A stretch of 64,000 nucleotides of DNA from Prionace glauca (GCA_037974335.1 CM075761.1:11275790-11339789), one strand, 5' to 3'. Numbered from the stretch's first letter, positions 50,745 through 61,178 are shown. Notes: generated from the letters alone by a model not told the origin. Translations and numbers: made by a program.

Positions 50745-51020
50745 ATATCAGTACGGAGTTGAGGAGAAACTTCTTCACTCAAAAGGTGGTGAATCTCTGG
50801 AATTCTCTGCCCGTTGAAGTGGTGGAGGCTACCTCATTGAATATATTTAAGTCACGGGTAGATAGATTTCTGATAGTCAAGGGAATTAAGGGTTATGGGG
50901 AGAAAGCGGGAAAGTGGAACTGATCCACTTCAGATCAGCCATGATCTTATTGAATGGCGGGGCAGGCTCGAAGGGCGAGATGGCCTACTCCTGCTCCTAT
51001 TTCTTATGTTCTTCTGTTCA
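50745..51020 (+). mobile_element. CR1-b 3-prime end
   Basis: GGAGTTGAGGAGAAACTTCT, TGATCCACTTCAGATCAGCC and TCCTATTTCTTATGTTCTTC. Confidence 0.85.
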
Positions 51021-51032
51021 GTCCCCATCTAC

Positions 51033-51269
51033 TTGATTTGATTTATTATTGTCACATGTATTGGGATACTGTTGAAAGAATTGCTCCTGCACGCTTGACA
51101 TACAAAGAATATCATCCTTAGAGTATAGATCTGATTTGATTTGATTTGCGATTGTCACATGCACTGGGATACTGTGAAAGGTATTTTTTTTCCTTGCACG
51201 CAACAAAGGTGAAAAATATCGTTCATAGAGTACAGAGGCTTGATTTGATTGTTTATTGTTACATGCATT
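51033..51269 (-). repeat. L2 3-prime tail repeated in tandem (three units)
   Basis: Units of roughly 100 bases begin TTGATTTGATTTATTATTGT, TGATTTGATTTGATTTGCGA and TTGATTTGATTGTTTATTGT (the last is truncated). All are in minus L2 orientation. Confidence 0.65.
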
Positions 51270-52233
51270 TTGGAGGAGGTAGATGTTCGGAGGGAAGATT
51301 TATTAGCAATTCGGAAGAAGAAAAAGAGTTTTGAAAAGTCCCCTGGGCCAGATGGGATACATCCCGAGACACTTGGGGAGGCAATGGATGGGATTGTGGA
51401 GGCTTTAACTTTGATCTTTTGGTCATCGCTGTCCACAGGGATTTGACCAGAGGACTGGTGAGTGGCAAATGTTATTCCTCTATTGAAGAAAGGAAATAAG
51501 AATGAGCCTGGTAATTATAGGCCAGTTAATCATACTTCAGTGGTCGATACGTTAATGGAAAGGGTCCTGACTGATAGGATTTATTTGGAAAGATGGAGCT
51601 TAATTCGGGATAGTCAACACAGTTTCATGAAGGAAAAACCCTGCCTCCTAAACGTGGTTGAATTATTTGAGGAGGTAAATAAGTGTGTAGATGAAGGTAG
51701 AGCAGTTGATGTTGTATACATGGATTTCAGTAAGGCGTTTGATAAGGTTCCCCATGATAGGCTCATGAAGAAAATAAGGAGGTGTGGGATAGAAGGAAAT
51801 TTGGCCGATTGGATAAATAATTGGCTGTCTCATGGAAGACAGAAGGTGGTGGTAGAGGGAAAACATTGAGGCTGGAAACCAGTTACCAGTGGTGTACAAC
51901 AGGAATCAGGGCTGATTTCTTTGTAATTTTTATGAACGACTTGGAAGAGGGAACTGAAGGGTAGGTTAGTAAATTTGCTGATGACACCTATAATTGATGG
52001 AATAGTGGATGAGGTGGAGGAATCTTCTAGGTTGCAAAGATACATTGATAGGATGCAAAGCTGGGCTAGAACGTGGCACACAGAATTTAACCCTGATTAC
52101 TGCGAGGTGATTCATTTTGATAGGACAAACTTGAATGCGGATTACAAGGTCAACGGCAGGGTTCTGAGGAATGTGGGGAACAGAAAGATCTTGGGGTTCA
52201 GACGCATAGATCTCTGAAGGTTGCCACTCAAGT
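51270..52233 (+). mobile_element. old CR1 ORF2, first part, split by full-length CR1-a
   Basis: The text runs KSPGPDGIHPETLGEAMDG (51330), NYRPVNHTSVVDTLMERV, RAVDVVYMDFSKAFDKVPHD (51694-51760), a decayed FADD region near 51970-51990 (LLMTPIIDG frame change) and ILGFRRIDL. The copy stops at GCCACTCAAGT and resumes at 56817 with GGATAGAGCC. Confidence 0.8.
51462..51869 (+). CDS. old CR1 reverse transcriptase segment
   Basis: 135 codons covering the reverse transcriptase fingers and first palm block: ANVIPLLKKGNKNEPGNYRP, SQHSFMKEKPCLLNVVELFE, DVVYMDFSKAFDKVPHDRLM and WINNWLSHGRQKVVVEGKH. The frame then stops. The VPQGS block and FADD box are present further on only in other frames, so the enzyme is dead. 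An old relative of CR1-a and CR1-c. Confidence 0.75.
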   Translation: MANVIPLLKKGNKNEPGNYRPVNHTSVVDTLMERVLTDRIYLERWSLIRDSQHSFMKEKPCLLNVVELFEEVNKCVDEGRAVDVVYMDFSKAFDKVPHDRLMKKIRRCGIEGNLADWINNWLSHGRQKVVVEGKH

Positions 52234-52234
52234 T

Positions 52235-52671
52235 CCTCATTGTTCCTGTGGAGCAGAGTTGAGAGGCAGCGATTTTTGGGCGAGTGAGGAGGCAGCAAAA
52301 AGGTAGCAAAAAGTTTATACTGGGTAACTTTTTATTTTAGTTTTAAAGTCGCGAGTTTCGGCGGTTTTTTAAAATTAAGTTAGAAACCGGAAGTCGTCAC
52401 TAGGGCGCTTGCCGGTACTTGTAGTTTTTTTTTTCGGGTTTAAAAAGCTCCTACCTCCGTGACTCGGCCTCATTGTTCCTGTGGAGCAGAGTTGAGAGGC
52501 AGCGATTTTTGGGCGAGTGAGGAGGCAGCAAAAAGGTAGCAAAAAGTTTATACTGGGTAACTTTTTATTTTAGTTTTAAAGTCGCGAGTTTCGGCGGTTT
52601 TTTTTAAATTAAGTTAGAAACCGGAAGTCGGCACTAGGGCGCTTGCCGGTACTTGTAGTTTTTTTTTCGGG
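52235..52671 (+). promoter_or_regulatory. two tandem 5-prime monomers, likely LINE promoter
   Basis: A unit starting CCTCATTGTTCCTGTGGAGC occurs at 52235 and again at 52468, a period of 233 bases, with few differences. Each unit holds ACCGGAAGT (52386-52394 and 52620-52628), a consensus ETS-family binding site. Tandem 5-prime units act as promoters in other LINEs; that they do so here is inference. Confidence 0.65.
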
Positions 52672-52763
52672 TCCCTAACCCTATAAATTAGCGCAGAGAG
52701 GATACCCGATTCTCTACACTGGTAGAGAATCCCACCCTTCCACCTCCTCTAACCGAATTATAA

Positions 52764-53744
52764 GTGTGGGGGAAGGTTTTTTTTTCATATATTTTTATTT
52801 TTCTGCTGGGAATAGTTTCAGGGATGGCAGTTCAGGCTGTAAGCTGCATCTCCTGTGGGATGTATGTCGTGAGGGAGTCCAGCAGTGTTTCAGGTGGTTT
52901 TACTTGTGGGAAGTGTGTAAAAGTGCAGTTTCTGGAGGAGCGTGTAAAGGAGCTGGAGGTGGAATTAGAGGAGCTCCGCATAATCCGGAAAGTGGAGGAG
53001 GACTTAGAAAGGAGTTATAAGGAGATAGTTACTCCTAGAAATGAGTCTTGGGTCACTGTCAGGAAGAGGGGAAAGAAGCAGTTGGGGGGTCAATCCCCTG
53101 GGGCTGTTCCCCTCCAAAATAGGTTTTCGGTCCTGGAGGCTACAGTTGAGGAGGAATCAACTGGGGATAGCCAAAGGGAGCAGGTCTCTGGGGGTGAGCC
53201 TATTGGGAAATCTCAGGTGGTTAGGGGTAAGAGGTTGGGCCTCGTGATTGGGGACTCCACAGTTAAGGGGACGGATAGGAGAGTTGGAGGTAAGGGTAGG
53301 GACTCGGGGCTGGTGTGTTGCCTACCTGGGGCTGGGGTCCGGGATGTATCGGACAGGGTATTCAGGACTCTTAGGGGAGAGGGAGATCAACCCCAAGTTA
53401 TAGTTCATGTGGGGACACATGACATAGGGAGATTAAGGGAAGGGGAAATTAAACAAAGATTTATGGAGTTGGGGTGGAAACTAAAGGCCAAGTCTGGAAG
53501 AATAGTTATATCCGGACTCTTGCCTGTGCCACGGGATAGTTTAGAGAGGAATGGAGAGAGGGAAAGTTTGAACTCGTGGCTGAGGGGATGGTGCAGGAGG
53601 GAGGGGTTCAGGTACTTAAGCAATTGGGGCTCATTCTGGGGAAGGCGGGACCTCTATATGAGTGATGGTTTACACCTGAACCAGAGGGGAATCAGTATCC
53701 TGGGGGGTAAATTTGCAAAGGCTATGCGGGGAGGTTTAAACTGA
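52764..53744 (+). CDS. CR1-a ORF1: zinc-ribbon-like, coiled coil, SGNH esterase
   Basis: 326 codons from the first ATG. A second ATG (52824, context GGGATGG) is the likelier start, giving MAVQAVSCISCGMYV. Domains in order: two CxxC pairs (CISC and CGKC, residues 28-51) that could bind zinc; a charged coiled coil (LEERVKELEVELEELR); a linker (NRFSVLEATVEEE); then a GDSL/SGNH esterase with RLGLVIGDSTVKGTDRR (nucleophile serine), VIVHVGTHDIGR, IVISGLLPVP and DGLHLNQRG (catalytic Asp and His). CR1 ORF1 esterases are thought to act on lipid esters, but their role in transposition is unsettled. The frame is complete and its stop overlaps the ORF2 frame. Confidence 0.85.
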   Translation: MWGKVFFSYIFIFLLGIVSGMAVQAVSCISCGMYVVRESSSVSGGFTCGKCVKVQFLEERVKELEVELEELRIIRKVEEDLERSYKEIVTPRNESWVTVRKRGKKQLGGQSPGAVPLQNRFSVLEATVEEESTGDSQREQVSGGEPIGKSQVVRGKRLGLVIGDSTVKGTDRRVGGKGRDSGLVCCLPGAGVRDVSDRVFRTLRGEGDQPQVIVHVGTHDIGRLREGEIKQRFMELGWKLKAKSGRIVISGLLPVPRDSLERNGERESLNSWLRGWCRREGFRYLSNWGSFWGRRDLYMSDGLHLNQRGISILGGKFAKAMRGGLN

Positions 53745-56731
53745 TTTGGGGGGGGGGTGGGATATTGAGTAGAGGGGGTGAAAGGGAGGGGGGCATAGAT
53801 GGGGAATGCAAGGCACGGCGTAGTGGGGGTGGGGCGGAGCAGGGTTTGAAATGCATGTGCTTTAATACTTCAAAGGTAGGGGAGGACCGCAGGAAACATG
53901 GGAGGGAGGTTAGACAGGAGGTGGAGAAGGGAAATGCCCAGACTGAGGGGCTGAAGTGTGTATATTTTAATGCAAGGAGTATAGTAAATAAGGTAGATGA
54001 GCTTAGGGCGTGGATAGCTGCTTGGGAATGTGATGTGGTGGCCATTACGGAGACTTAGATGTCTCAGGGACAGGACTGGGTACTTCAGGTGCCAGGTTTC
54101 AGATGTTTCAGGAAGGACAGGGAGGCTGGCGGAAGAGGTGGTGGAGTGGCACTGTTAATAAGGGACAGTGTCATGGCTGCAGAGAAAGAGGATGCCGTGG
54201 AGGGACTTTCTACAGAGTCTCTGTGGGTGGAAGTTACGAACAGCATAGGGTCGAAAACTTTGCTGGGTGTATTCTATAGGCCGCCCAATAGTGACAGGGA
54301 AGTTGAAGTGCAGATAGGGAACCAGATTCTGGAGAAATGTATTAAAAACAGAGTGGTCGTGATGGGAGACTTCAATTTCCCAAACATCGACTGGAATATC
54401 CCTAGAGTAAGGGGTTCGGCTGGAGAGGAGTTTGTTAGGTGTGTTCAGGAAGGTTTCCTGACACAGTATGTGGACACGCCTACGAGGGGTGAGGCAGTAC
54501 TTGACCTGGTACTGGCGAATGAACCAGGGCAGGTGATGGATCTCTCGGTAGGAGAGCATCTTGGGAATGGTGATCATAATTCTATCTCCTTCACAATTGC
54601 ATTGGAACGAGATAGGATCAGACAGGCTAGGAAGGTGTTTGTCTGGAGTAAGGGGAGATACGAAGAAGTCAGGAAGTTACTTGGACAAATAAACTGGAAG
54701 GAGGCATTCTTAGGGAAGAGTACCGAAGGAAGGTGGCGGATATTCAAGGAATGTTTGTCTGGCGCTCTGCATGACAATGTTCCGATAAGGCAAGGGGGTT
54801 TTGGTAGGTCGCGGGAACCGTGGTGCACGAAGGCTGTGTTGAACATAGTCAGGAGGAAAAGGAAGGTATACAAAAGGTTCAGGGAACTAGGAGAGGTTAA
54901 GGATCTTGAAGAATATAAGGACTGTAGAAAGGAGGTTAAAAGGGAAATTAGGAGAGCCAGAAGGGGTCATGAGAAGACCTTGGCGGGTAAGATTAAAGAA
55001 AATCCCAAGGCCTTCTATAAGTATGTGAAAGGTAAAAGGGTGAGAAGGGAAAGGATAGGACCTATAAAAGATGAAGGGGGAAAGGTCTGTGTAGAACCAG
55101 AAGAAATGGCGGAGGTGCTTAATGAGTACTTTGCATCAGTATTCACAGTGGAAGCTGATTTGGGAGATCTTGCTATGGACTTGCAGCAGGTGGAAAAGAT
55201 TGAGTACGTGGACATTAAAGAGGAGGATGTGTTAGAACCTTTGAATTCTATCAAGGTAGATAAGTCGCCGGGACCAGATGGGATGTACCCCAGGATACTG
55301 TGGGAGGCCAGGGAAGTGATTGCAGAGCCCTTGGCGATGATCTTTGCGTCGTCAATGGAGACGGGAGAGGTTCCGGAAGATTGGAGGATTGCGGATGTAG
55401 TCCCTATTTTCAAGAAAGGGAACAGAGATAGCCCGGGAAATTACCGCCCAGTGAGTCTGACCTCAGTGGTTGGTAAGCTGATGGAGAGGCTTCTGAGGGA
55501 CAAGATCTATGAGCATTTGGAGAGGTTTGACATGATCAGGAATAGTCAGCATGGATTTGTCAAGGGCAGGTCGTGCCTTACGAGCCTAGTTGAGTTCTTC
55601 GATAATGTGACTGAACACATTGACGAAGGAAGTGCCGTGGACGTAATGTACATGGACTTCAGCAAGGCGTTTGATAAGGTCCCCCATGCAAGACTTCTTG
55701 AGAAGGTGAGAGGACATGGGATCCAAGGGCCTTTGGCCTTGTGGATCCAGAACTGGCTTGCCTGCAGAAGGCAGAGAGTGGTTGTGGATGGGTCTTTATC
55801 GGAATGGAGGTCAGTCACCAGTGGGGTGCCCCAGGGATCTGTTCTGGGAAACTTGTTGTTTGTCATTTTCATAAATGACCTGGATGAGGAAGTGGAGGGA
55901 TGGGTTAGCAAGTTCGCTGATGACACGAAGGTCGGCGGTGTTGTGGATGGTCTGGAAGGATGTCAAAAGTTGCAGCAGGACATAGATAGGATGCAGGAAT
56001 GGGCGGAGAAGTGGCAGATGGACTTCAACGCGGATAAATGTGTAGTAGTCCATTTCGGCAGAACCAACGGGATGAACGAGTACACTATTAAGGGCAGGGG
56101 TCTTAGTAGCGTTGAAGAGCAGAAGGATCTCGGGGTCCGGGTTCACAGGACTCTTAAATCGGCCTCGCAGGTGGAGGAGGTGGTCAAGAAGGCGTATGGT
56201 GTACTGGCCTTCATTAATCGAGGGATTGAGTTTAGGAGTCGGGAGGTAATGCTGCAAGTTTACAGGACCCTCGTCGGGCCTCATTTGGAGTACTGTGCGC
56301 AGTTCTGGTCGCCTCACTATAGGAAAGACGTAGAAGCTATTGAAAGGGTGCAGAGGAGATTTACAAGGATGTTGCCTGGACTGGGAGGCATGCCTTATGA
56401 AGATAGGTTGAGGGAGCTGGGACTCTTTTCCCTGGAGAGGCGAAGGTTGAGAGGCGACCTGATAGAAGTTTATAAAATGTTGAGAGGAATAGATAGGGTG
56501 GACTCTCGGAGGCTATTTCCCCGGGTTGAAATGGTCGCTACGAGAGGACACAGATTTAAGGTGCGGGGAGGGAAGTACAGAGGTGATGTTAGGGGTAAGT
56601 TTTTCACTCAGAGGGTAGTGAGTGATTGGAATCGGCTGCCGTCGTCGGTGGTGGAGGCGAACTCGCTGGGGTCTTTTAAAAAACTTCTGGATGAGTATAT
56701 GGGGTTTAATGGGATTGGGGGTTATAGATAG
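53741..56731 (+). CDS. CR1-a ORF2: endonuclease and reverse transcriptase, one stop
   Basis: The frame is open from the ORF1 stop to 56731 except for TAG at 54056-54058, where the 17-20 kb copy has tryptophan in AITETW. It encodes the APE endonuclease (FNARSIVNKVDELRAW, GGRGGGVALL, MGDFNFPNIDW near residue 208, GDHNSISF), the basic linker, the reverse transcriptase (KSPGPDGMYPRILW, MYMDFSKAFDKVPHARLL, SVTSGVPQGSVLG, SKFADDTKVGG near 722) and the C-terminal region to GFNGIGGYR. There is no ATG at the junction with ORF1. The stop lies inside the endonuclease, so this copy makes no full protein unless the stop is read through. Confidence 0.9.
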
Positions 56732-56816
56732 GTCTATAGATTGGTGGGGTTGATGCGATCGGCGCAACTCGAGGGCCGAAGGGCCTGTTTGTGCTGTAAT
56801 GTTCTATGTTCTAAGT

Positions 56817-57445
56817 GGATAGAGCCGTGAAGGAGGCTTATAGTGTGTTCGCGTTTATGAACAGGGGGTTTGAGTTTAAGAGCCGTGGGGTTATGCTGCA
56901 ACTATACCGGACCTTTCTGAACCACATTTGGAATATTGTGTTCAGCTCTGGTCACCTCACAATAAGAATAATGTGGAAGCATTGGAGAGAGGAGATTTAC
57001 CAGGATGCTGCCTGCTTTGGAGGGTAGATCTTACGAGGAAATGTTAAGGTAACGAGGGTTCATCTGTTTCGAGCGGAGGAGGATGAGAGGCGACGTAAGA
57101 GAAGTTTATAAGATTATGAGGGGAATAGATAGAGTGGACGTGCAGAGATTATTTCCTCGGGTGGATGTAGCTGTTATTAGGGGGCATAACTATAAGGTTC
57201 ATGGTGGGAGATATAGGAGGGATGTCCAAAGTAGATTCTTCACTCAGCGAGTGGTTGGGGTGTGGAATGCACTGCCTACTGTGATAGTCGGACACTTTAG
57301 GAACTTTCAAGCGGTTATTGGATAGACGCATGGAGCACACCAGAATGATAGGGAGTTGGGTAGCTTGATCTTGGGTTCGGACATAGCTTGGCAGAACATC
57401 GAGGGCCGACGGGCCAGTACTGTGCTGTACTGTCCTATGTTCTAT
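56817..57445 (+). mobile_element. old CR1 ORF2, second part
   Basis: It continues the copy broken at 52233: DRAVKEAYSVFAFMNRGFEF, then decayed frames, GDVREVYKIMRGIDRVDVQR and FFTQRVVGVWNALPTVIV, ending with a tail TGCTGTACTGTCCTATGTTC. Confidence 0.8.
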
Positions 57446-57862
57446 GTATTGGAAAACAGTGAAAATATTGTTTTTTTGCGTGTTCTATACAGACAAAGCA
57501 TACCGTTTATAGAGAAAATAGATTCTATTTGATTTATTGATGTCACATTATTGGGATACAGTAAAAAATTTTGTTTCTTGCGCGCTATACAGAGAAAGCA
57601 TACCGTTCGTAGAGTATATAGATTTGATTTATTATTGTCATATGTATTGGGATACAGTGAAAATTATAGTTCCTTGCACACTATACAGACAAAACATACC
57701 GTCCATAGACTACATAGATCTGATTATTATTGTCACGTGTATTGGGATACATTGAAAAGTATTATATCTTGTGCGCTATCGAAAGAACAGACACAATTTA
57801 CAAACTACATGGGGAAAGGGAAAGGAAAGTGTGCAGAATCTCCTGCTACAGAATGATCAATT
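57446..57862 (-). repeat. L2 3-prime tail repeated in tandem (about four units)
   Basis: Units of about 90-100 bases each carry TATACAGACAAAGCATACCG or a variant, preceded by TTGATTTATTATTGTC-like text (starts near 57447, 57529, 57622 and 57717). The array leads straight into the L2 body at 57863. Confidence 0.7.
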
Positions 57863-58515
57863 TAATATATGCTAATTCCATTCAAAAGTCTAATGGCAGC
57901 ATGGAAGAAGCTGCTCTTGAGTGGGTTGATACATGACCTCAGATTTTTATATACTTTTTCCCGATGGAATAATGCAGAAGATAAAATGTCTGGGACGTGC
58001 GGGGTGTTTGATTATTCTGGCTTCTTTTCCAAGGCAGCAGCAAGTGTAGGCGGTGTCAAGGGATGGGAGGCTGCTTTGCATGATGGGACTGGGTTTCGTT
58101 CACAACCCATTGTAGATTACTGTGGCCTTGGACAGAGCAGGAGCAATTCCATACTGTGATATATCCCTAAACGATACTTTCGATGCTGCATCTATGAAAT
58201 TTGGTGAGATTCAGAGCAGACATTCCAAATCTCCTGAACCGCTGAGAAAGTTAAGGCATTGGTGGGCTGTCTTTACTATGGTGGCGGCGTGAGGGGACCA
58301 GGGCACGTTCTTGGTAATATGAGCACCCAGAAACTTAACTCTCGACCATTTTCATTGCTGCCCATGGCAACCACTCCATCAGTCAACTTCCATTTCATCT
58401 TTTTTTTCAGCGAACGGTGAGGATGTGAAATGTAATATCTGGAACATTACTGGAGGCCCAATTACACCAGGCCGCCCAAAGCAAATGGGAGAATGAAACT
58501 AATTAGGTAAAATAA
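57863..58515 (-). mobile_element. L2 3-prime segment plus S2 repeat, duplicate of 47.9-48.7 kb
   Basis: Near-identical to 47937-48600 over long runs (GGGACGTGCGGGGTGTTTGA, CATGATGGGACTGGGTTTCG). The S2 part is split by CR1-c at 58516-58946 and ends near 59005. Confidence 0.75.
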
Positions 58516-58946
58516 AGCAAGTCTGAGGGGAATGTTAGAGAAATGAGAGATTTGGGGTTGTTTTCGCTGGAAAGAAGGCGGCTAAGAGGTCATCTTATTG
58601 AAACATATAAGATGATTAGAGGTTTAGACAGGGTAGATAGTGATAGCCTTTTTCCTAGGATGGAGAAAGCTAGCATGAGGGGGCACGACTTTAAATTAAG
58701 GGGGGGTAGTTATAGGACTGATGTCAGGGGTAGGTTCTTTACCCAGAGGGTGGTGAGGGACTGGAATGCCCTGCCAGCTGCAGTTGTAAATGCGCCTAGT
58801 TTGGGGGCGTTTAAGAGATCTGTGGACAGGTTTATGGACGAAAAGGGATTGGTTTAGGCTAGTGGGTCATTGTTTTGTAACTGGTCGGCGCAACATCGTG
58901 GGCCGAAGGGCCTGTTCTGCGCTGTTATGTTCTATGTTCTATGTTT
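58516..58946 (+). mobile_element. CR1-c 3-prime end inserted in S2
   Basis: The open frame 58543-58857 encodes the ORF2 C-terminus ([48 protein letters not shown]), then the tail. The 48 kb copy shows the uninterrupted S2. AAATG appears on both sides and may be the target duplication. Confidence 0.85.
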
Positions 58947-59009
58947 TAAATGTGACTAAGTTGTTCTTGCAGAACTGTCGTGCAGATATCAGATAACAAA
59001 GAGTCCAGC

Positions 59010-59365
59010 TCAGGAACAGGCCGCTCGACCTATCAAACATGCACTGAACATATTGGTCCATCTCGACTAACCATCTGCATTCCCCACAACCACCCCCCTC
59101 CTCCCCGCCACCTCCCGTTAATGTGTCTATGCGAATAAGTCATAATTGTCGCCAACATTTGGCAGTGCATTCCAAACCCCCAATCATCATCCCCTGTGGA
59201 AAAAAAACACTTCCGCTGCACATCTCCACTGACCCTTACGTTGAACTTGTGTTCCCTTGAAATGTCATCTGTCTTTGGCTAAAACTCTTCACCTTATCAA
59301 TGGCCCTCATAATTTTATAAACTTTCATCCGGTCTCCCCTCAGCCTCCATCTTTACAACATCACC
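59010..59365 (-). mobile_element. old CR1 3-prime end
   Basis: CAGGAACAGGCCGCTCGACC, CAGTGCATTCCAAACCCCCA and ATCCGGTCTCCCCTCAGCCT in CR1 order, minus. Confidence 0.6.
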
Positions 59366-59554
59366 TAGTTGCTTCCTATGTGCGCTACAATCATCCTGAG
59401 ATTCCCTAAATCTTGGGAGGTGGAAGGAGAAACTCAAATGGCTTCTGACGGCATAAACAGGCATCCTGAAATTTTAAAATTGAGAATTCAAGTCAGGAAG
59501 TTATTTTAAATGTGTTCGAATCACCGGCTAGCCACGTTTAAGAAGTCTTACAAC
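59366..59554. other. no gene seen
   Basis: Unclassified sequence. Confidence 0.3.
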
Positions 59555-59822
59555 ACCTGTGTGCAGTTTGCACATTCTCCTCGTGTCTGCGTGGCTTTCC
59601 TCCGTGCGCTCCAGTTTCCTCCCACAGTCCAAAGATGTGCGGGTTAGGTTCATTGGCCACGCTAAGAAATTGTCCCTTGGTGTCCAGGGCAGCGAAGGTA
59701 GAGGGATTAGTGGGTATATTATGCAGGGATATAAGTGTAGGGCCTGGGTGGGGTTGTGGTCGGTGCAGGCTCAATGGGCCAAAGGGCCTCTTTCTGCACT
59801 GTAGGGTTCTATGATCTATGGA
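59555..59822 (+). mobile_element. V-SINE-A, 5-prime truncated
   Basis: GTGTGCAGTTTGCACATTCT, CAGTTTCCTCCCACAGTCCA and the tail CTGCACTGTAGGGTTCTATG. Confidence 0.8.
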
Positions 59823-60020
59823 CACCAGGTTAAAGTCCAACAGTTTGATTTGGTCGCAAACACCACTAGGTTTTGAAGCGCTTGCTGCTCCTTCGTCAGG
59901 TGAGTGGGAGATGTTTTCACAAACAGGCTATATAAAGGCACAAAGTCAATTTACAGAATGACTAAAATGCGAGTCTTTACAGTTAATCAAGTCTTAAAGG
60001 TACAGACAATCTAAGTGGAG
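59823..60020. repeat. unclassified interspersed repeat, second copy
   Basis: ACACCAGGTTAAAGTCCAAC and GCTCCTTCGTCAGGTGAGTG match the repeat at 1077-1480. Confidence 0.5.
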
Positions 60021-60114
60021 AGAACCATTTATTGCATTATTACGTGTATAGCATTGTCTTCAATGATGAGGACTATATTTAATAGAAATATTACATAGAA
60101 CATTACAGCGCAGA
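60021..60114. other. no gene seen
   Basis: Short gap ending in a truncated CR1 tail phrase (ACATAGAACATTACAGCGCA). Confidence 0.3.
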
Positions 60115-60830
60115 ACAGGCAATATTGCGAAGAATATCAAAGGATTGGAGAGACACAAAGCAGAATTACCAGGATGGTACCGGGAATACGCGAATTCAGA
60201 TAAAGTGGACAGAAGGGCTTGTTCTCCTCAACGCAGTCAAGGTTAAGGAATTTATTTAGCATTTGATTAGTTTAAAAAAATGACAACCTTTTCTACTGAC
60301 AGTCGGGTCAGTAACCAGGGGTACAGAGACTGAAGACGATTGGTACAAACAGAGAAAGGGAGAGATCGAGTCATAGAGATATACAGCACGAAACAGGCCC
60401 TTCTGCCCGTCTCATCTACCTCGGATGAGGGTGGGTAGGGGGGGGTGGTGGATCTTATTGAAACTTACGGGATACTGCGAGGCCTGGATAGAGTGGATGT
60501 GGAGAGGATGTTTCCGCTCACAGAAAAAAAAGTAGCAGAAAGCACAAACTCAGGATAAAAATCGCTCGTCGAAAACAAAGATGAGGAGGAATCAGCCAGA
60601 CAGTGATGCATCTGTGGAACTCTTTGCCGCAGAACGCTGCAGAAACCAGGCCATTGATTACGACAAATGTAGATAGTTTCCTGTTTAATAAGGGGATCAG
60701 GTTTATGGGGAAAAGGCAGGAGAATGGGAATGAGAAACATTTCAGCCGTAATTGAACAGCGGTGCAGGATCAGGGGTTGAGTGACCGAATTCTGCTCCTC
60801 TGTCTTACGGTCTTACAGTCTAATACAATC
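60115..60830 (+). mobile_element. two old CR1-type 3-prime fragments
   Basis: 60130-60355 has CACAAAGCAGAATTACCAGG and GTACCGGGAATACGCG. 60450-60820 has GGATAGAGTGGATGTGGAGA and TCTGTGGAACTCTTTGCCGC, with a tail TCTGTCTTACGGTCTTACAG. They are separated by a minus tail phrase at 60370-60420. Confidence 0.55.
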
Positions 60831-60919
60831 TGATACACTGTGAATTTGGGACAACTCTGACAGTGCTGCCAAATTTGTTGATCTCCACCAGCAAATATTG
60901 CATCATCAATTCCATTCTG

Positions 60920-61076
60920 TGTGTTCATTCTCCACTATCCATCCCACCAACAACGTTTCATTCCCCACACTCACTCCCTGTTTTGGAGACTCTGCATTTT
61001 TACCTTGGTCGGAGAACCCAGGAAAAGAATGATTTGACCTATGGCAGTTTCTAAGTATTTTTTTCTCTCTCTATGG
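60920..61076 (+). other. intron upstream of the second transmembrane exon
   Basis: Aligns with the minus-strand intron at 27919-28080 (CCACTATCCATCCCACCA, GGAAAAGAATGATTTG). Confidence 0.7.
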
Positions 61077-61178
61077 AATGGTACAGACAGTTGGTTCCTG
61101 TTGGAATCACTATCCTGGTCACATTGATTCTACTGTCGGTCCTTATTTCCATTTGGATTTGTAGAAACGGCAGATCAG
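61077..61178 (+). pseudogene. paralogous receptor transmembrane exon, acceptor changed
   Basis: It has the same 102 nt length, phase and donor (GTGAGG) as 27817-27918. It encodes WYRQLVPVGITILVTLILLS then VLISIWICRNGRS, a good membrane span. The acceptor, TATAG in the minus copy, is TATGG here (61075-61076 GG). The nearest later AGs (61084 and 61088 region) would enter in the wrong phase. No V or C1 exon was found upstream on the plus strand. It is most likely a broken or partial duplicate; use of an unseen exon partner or a non-standard acceptor cannot be excluded. Confidence 0.65.

Larger units (their letters stand above)
52234..56812 (+). mobile_element. CR1-a LINE, full length, with tandem 5-prime monomers
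   Basis: About 4.58 kb: two 5-prime monomers, ORF1, ORF2, and a tail GCCGAAGGGCCTGTTTGTGC ending TTCTATGTTCT. AAGT stands immediately before (52230-52233) and after (56813-56816), and the interrupted older CR1 rejoins exactly across it. This is the only complete element in the window; one stop in ORF2 is the only disabling change I noticed. Confidence 0.9.
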
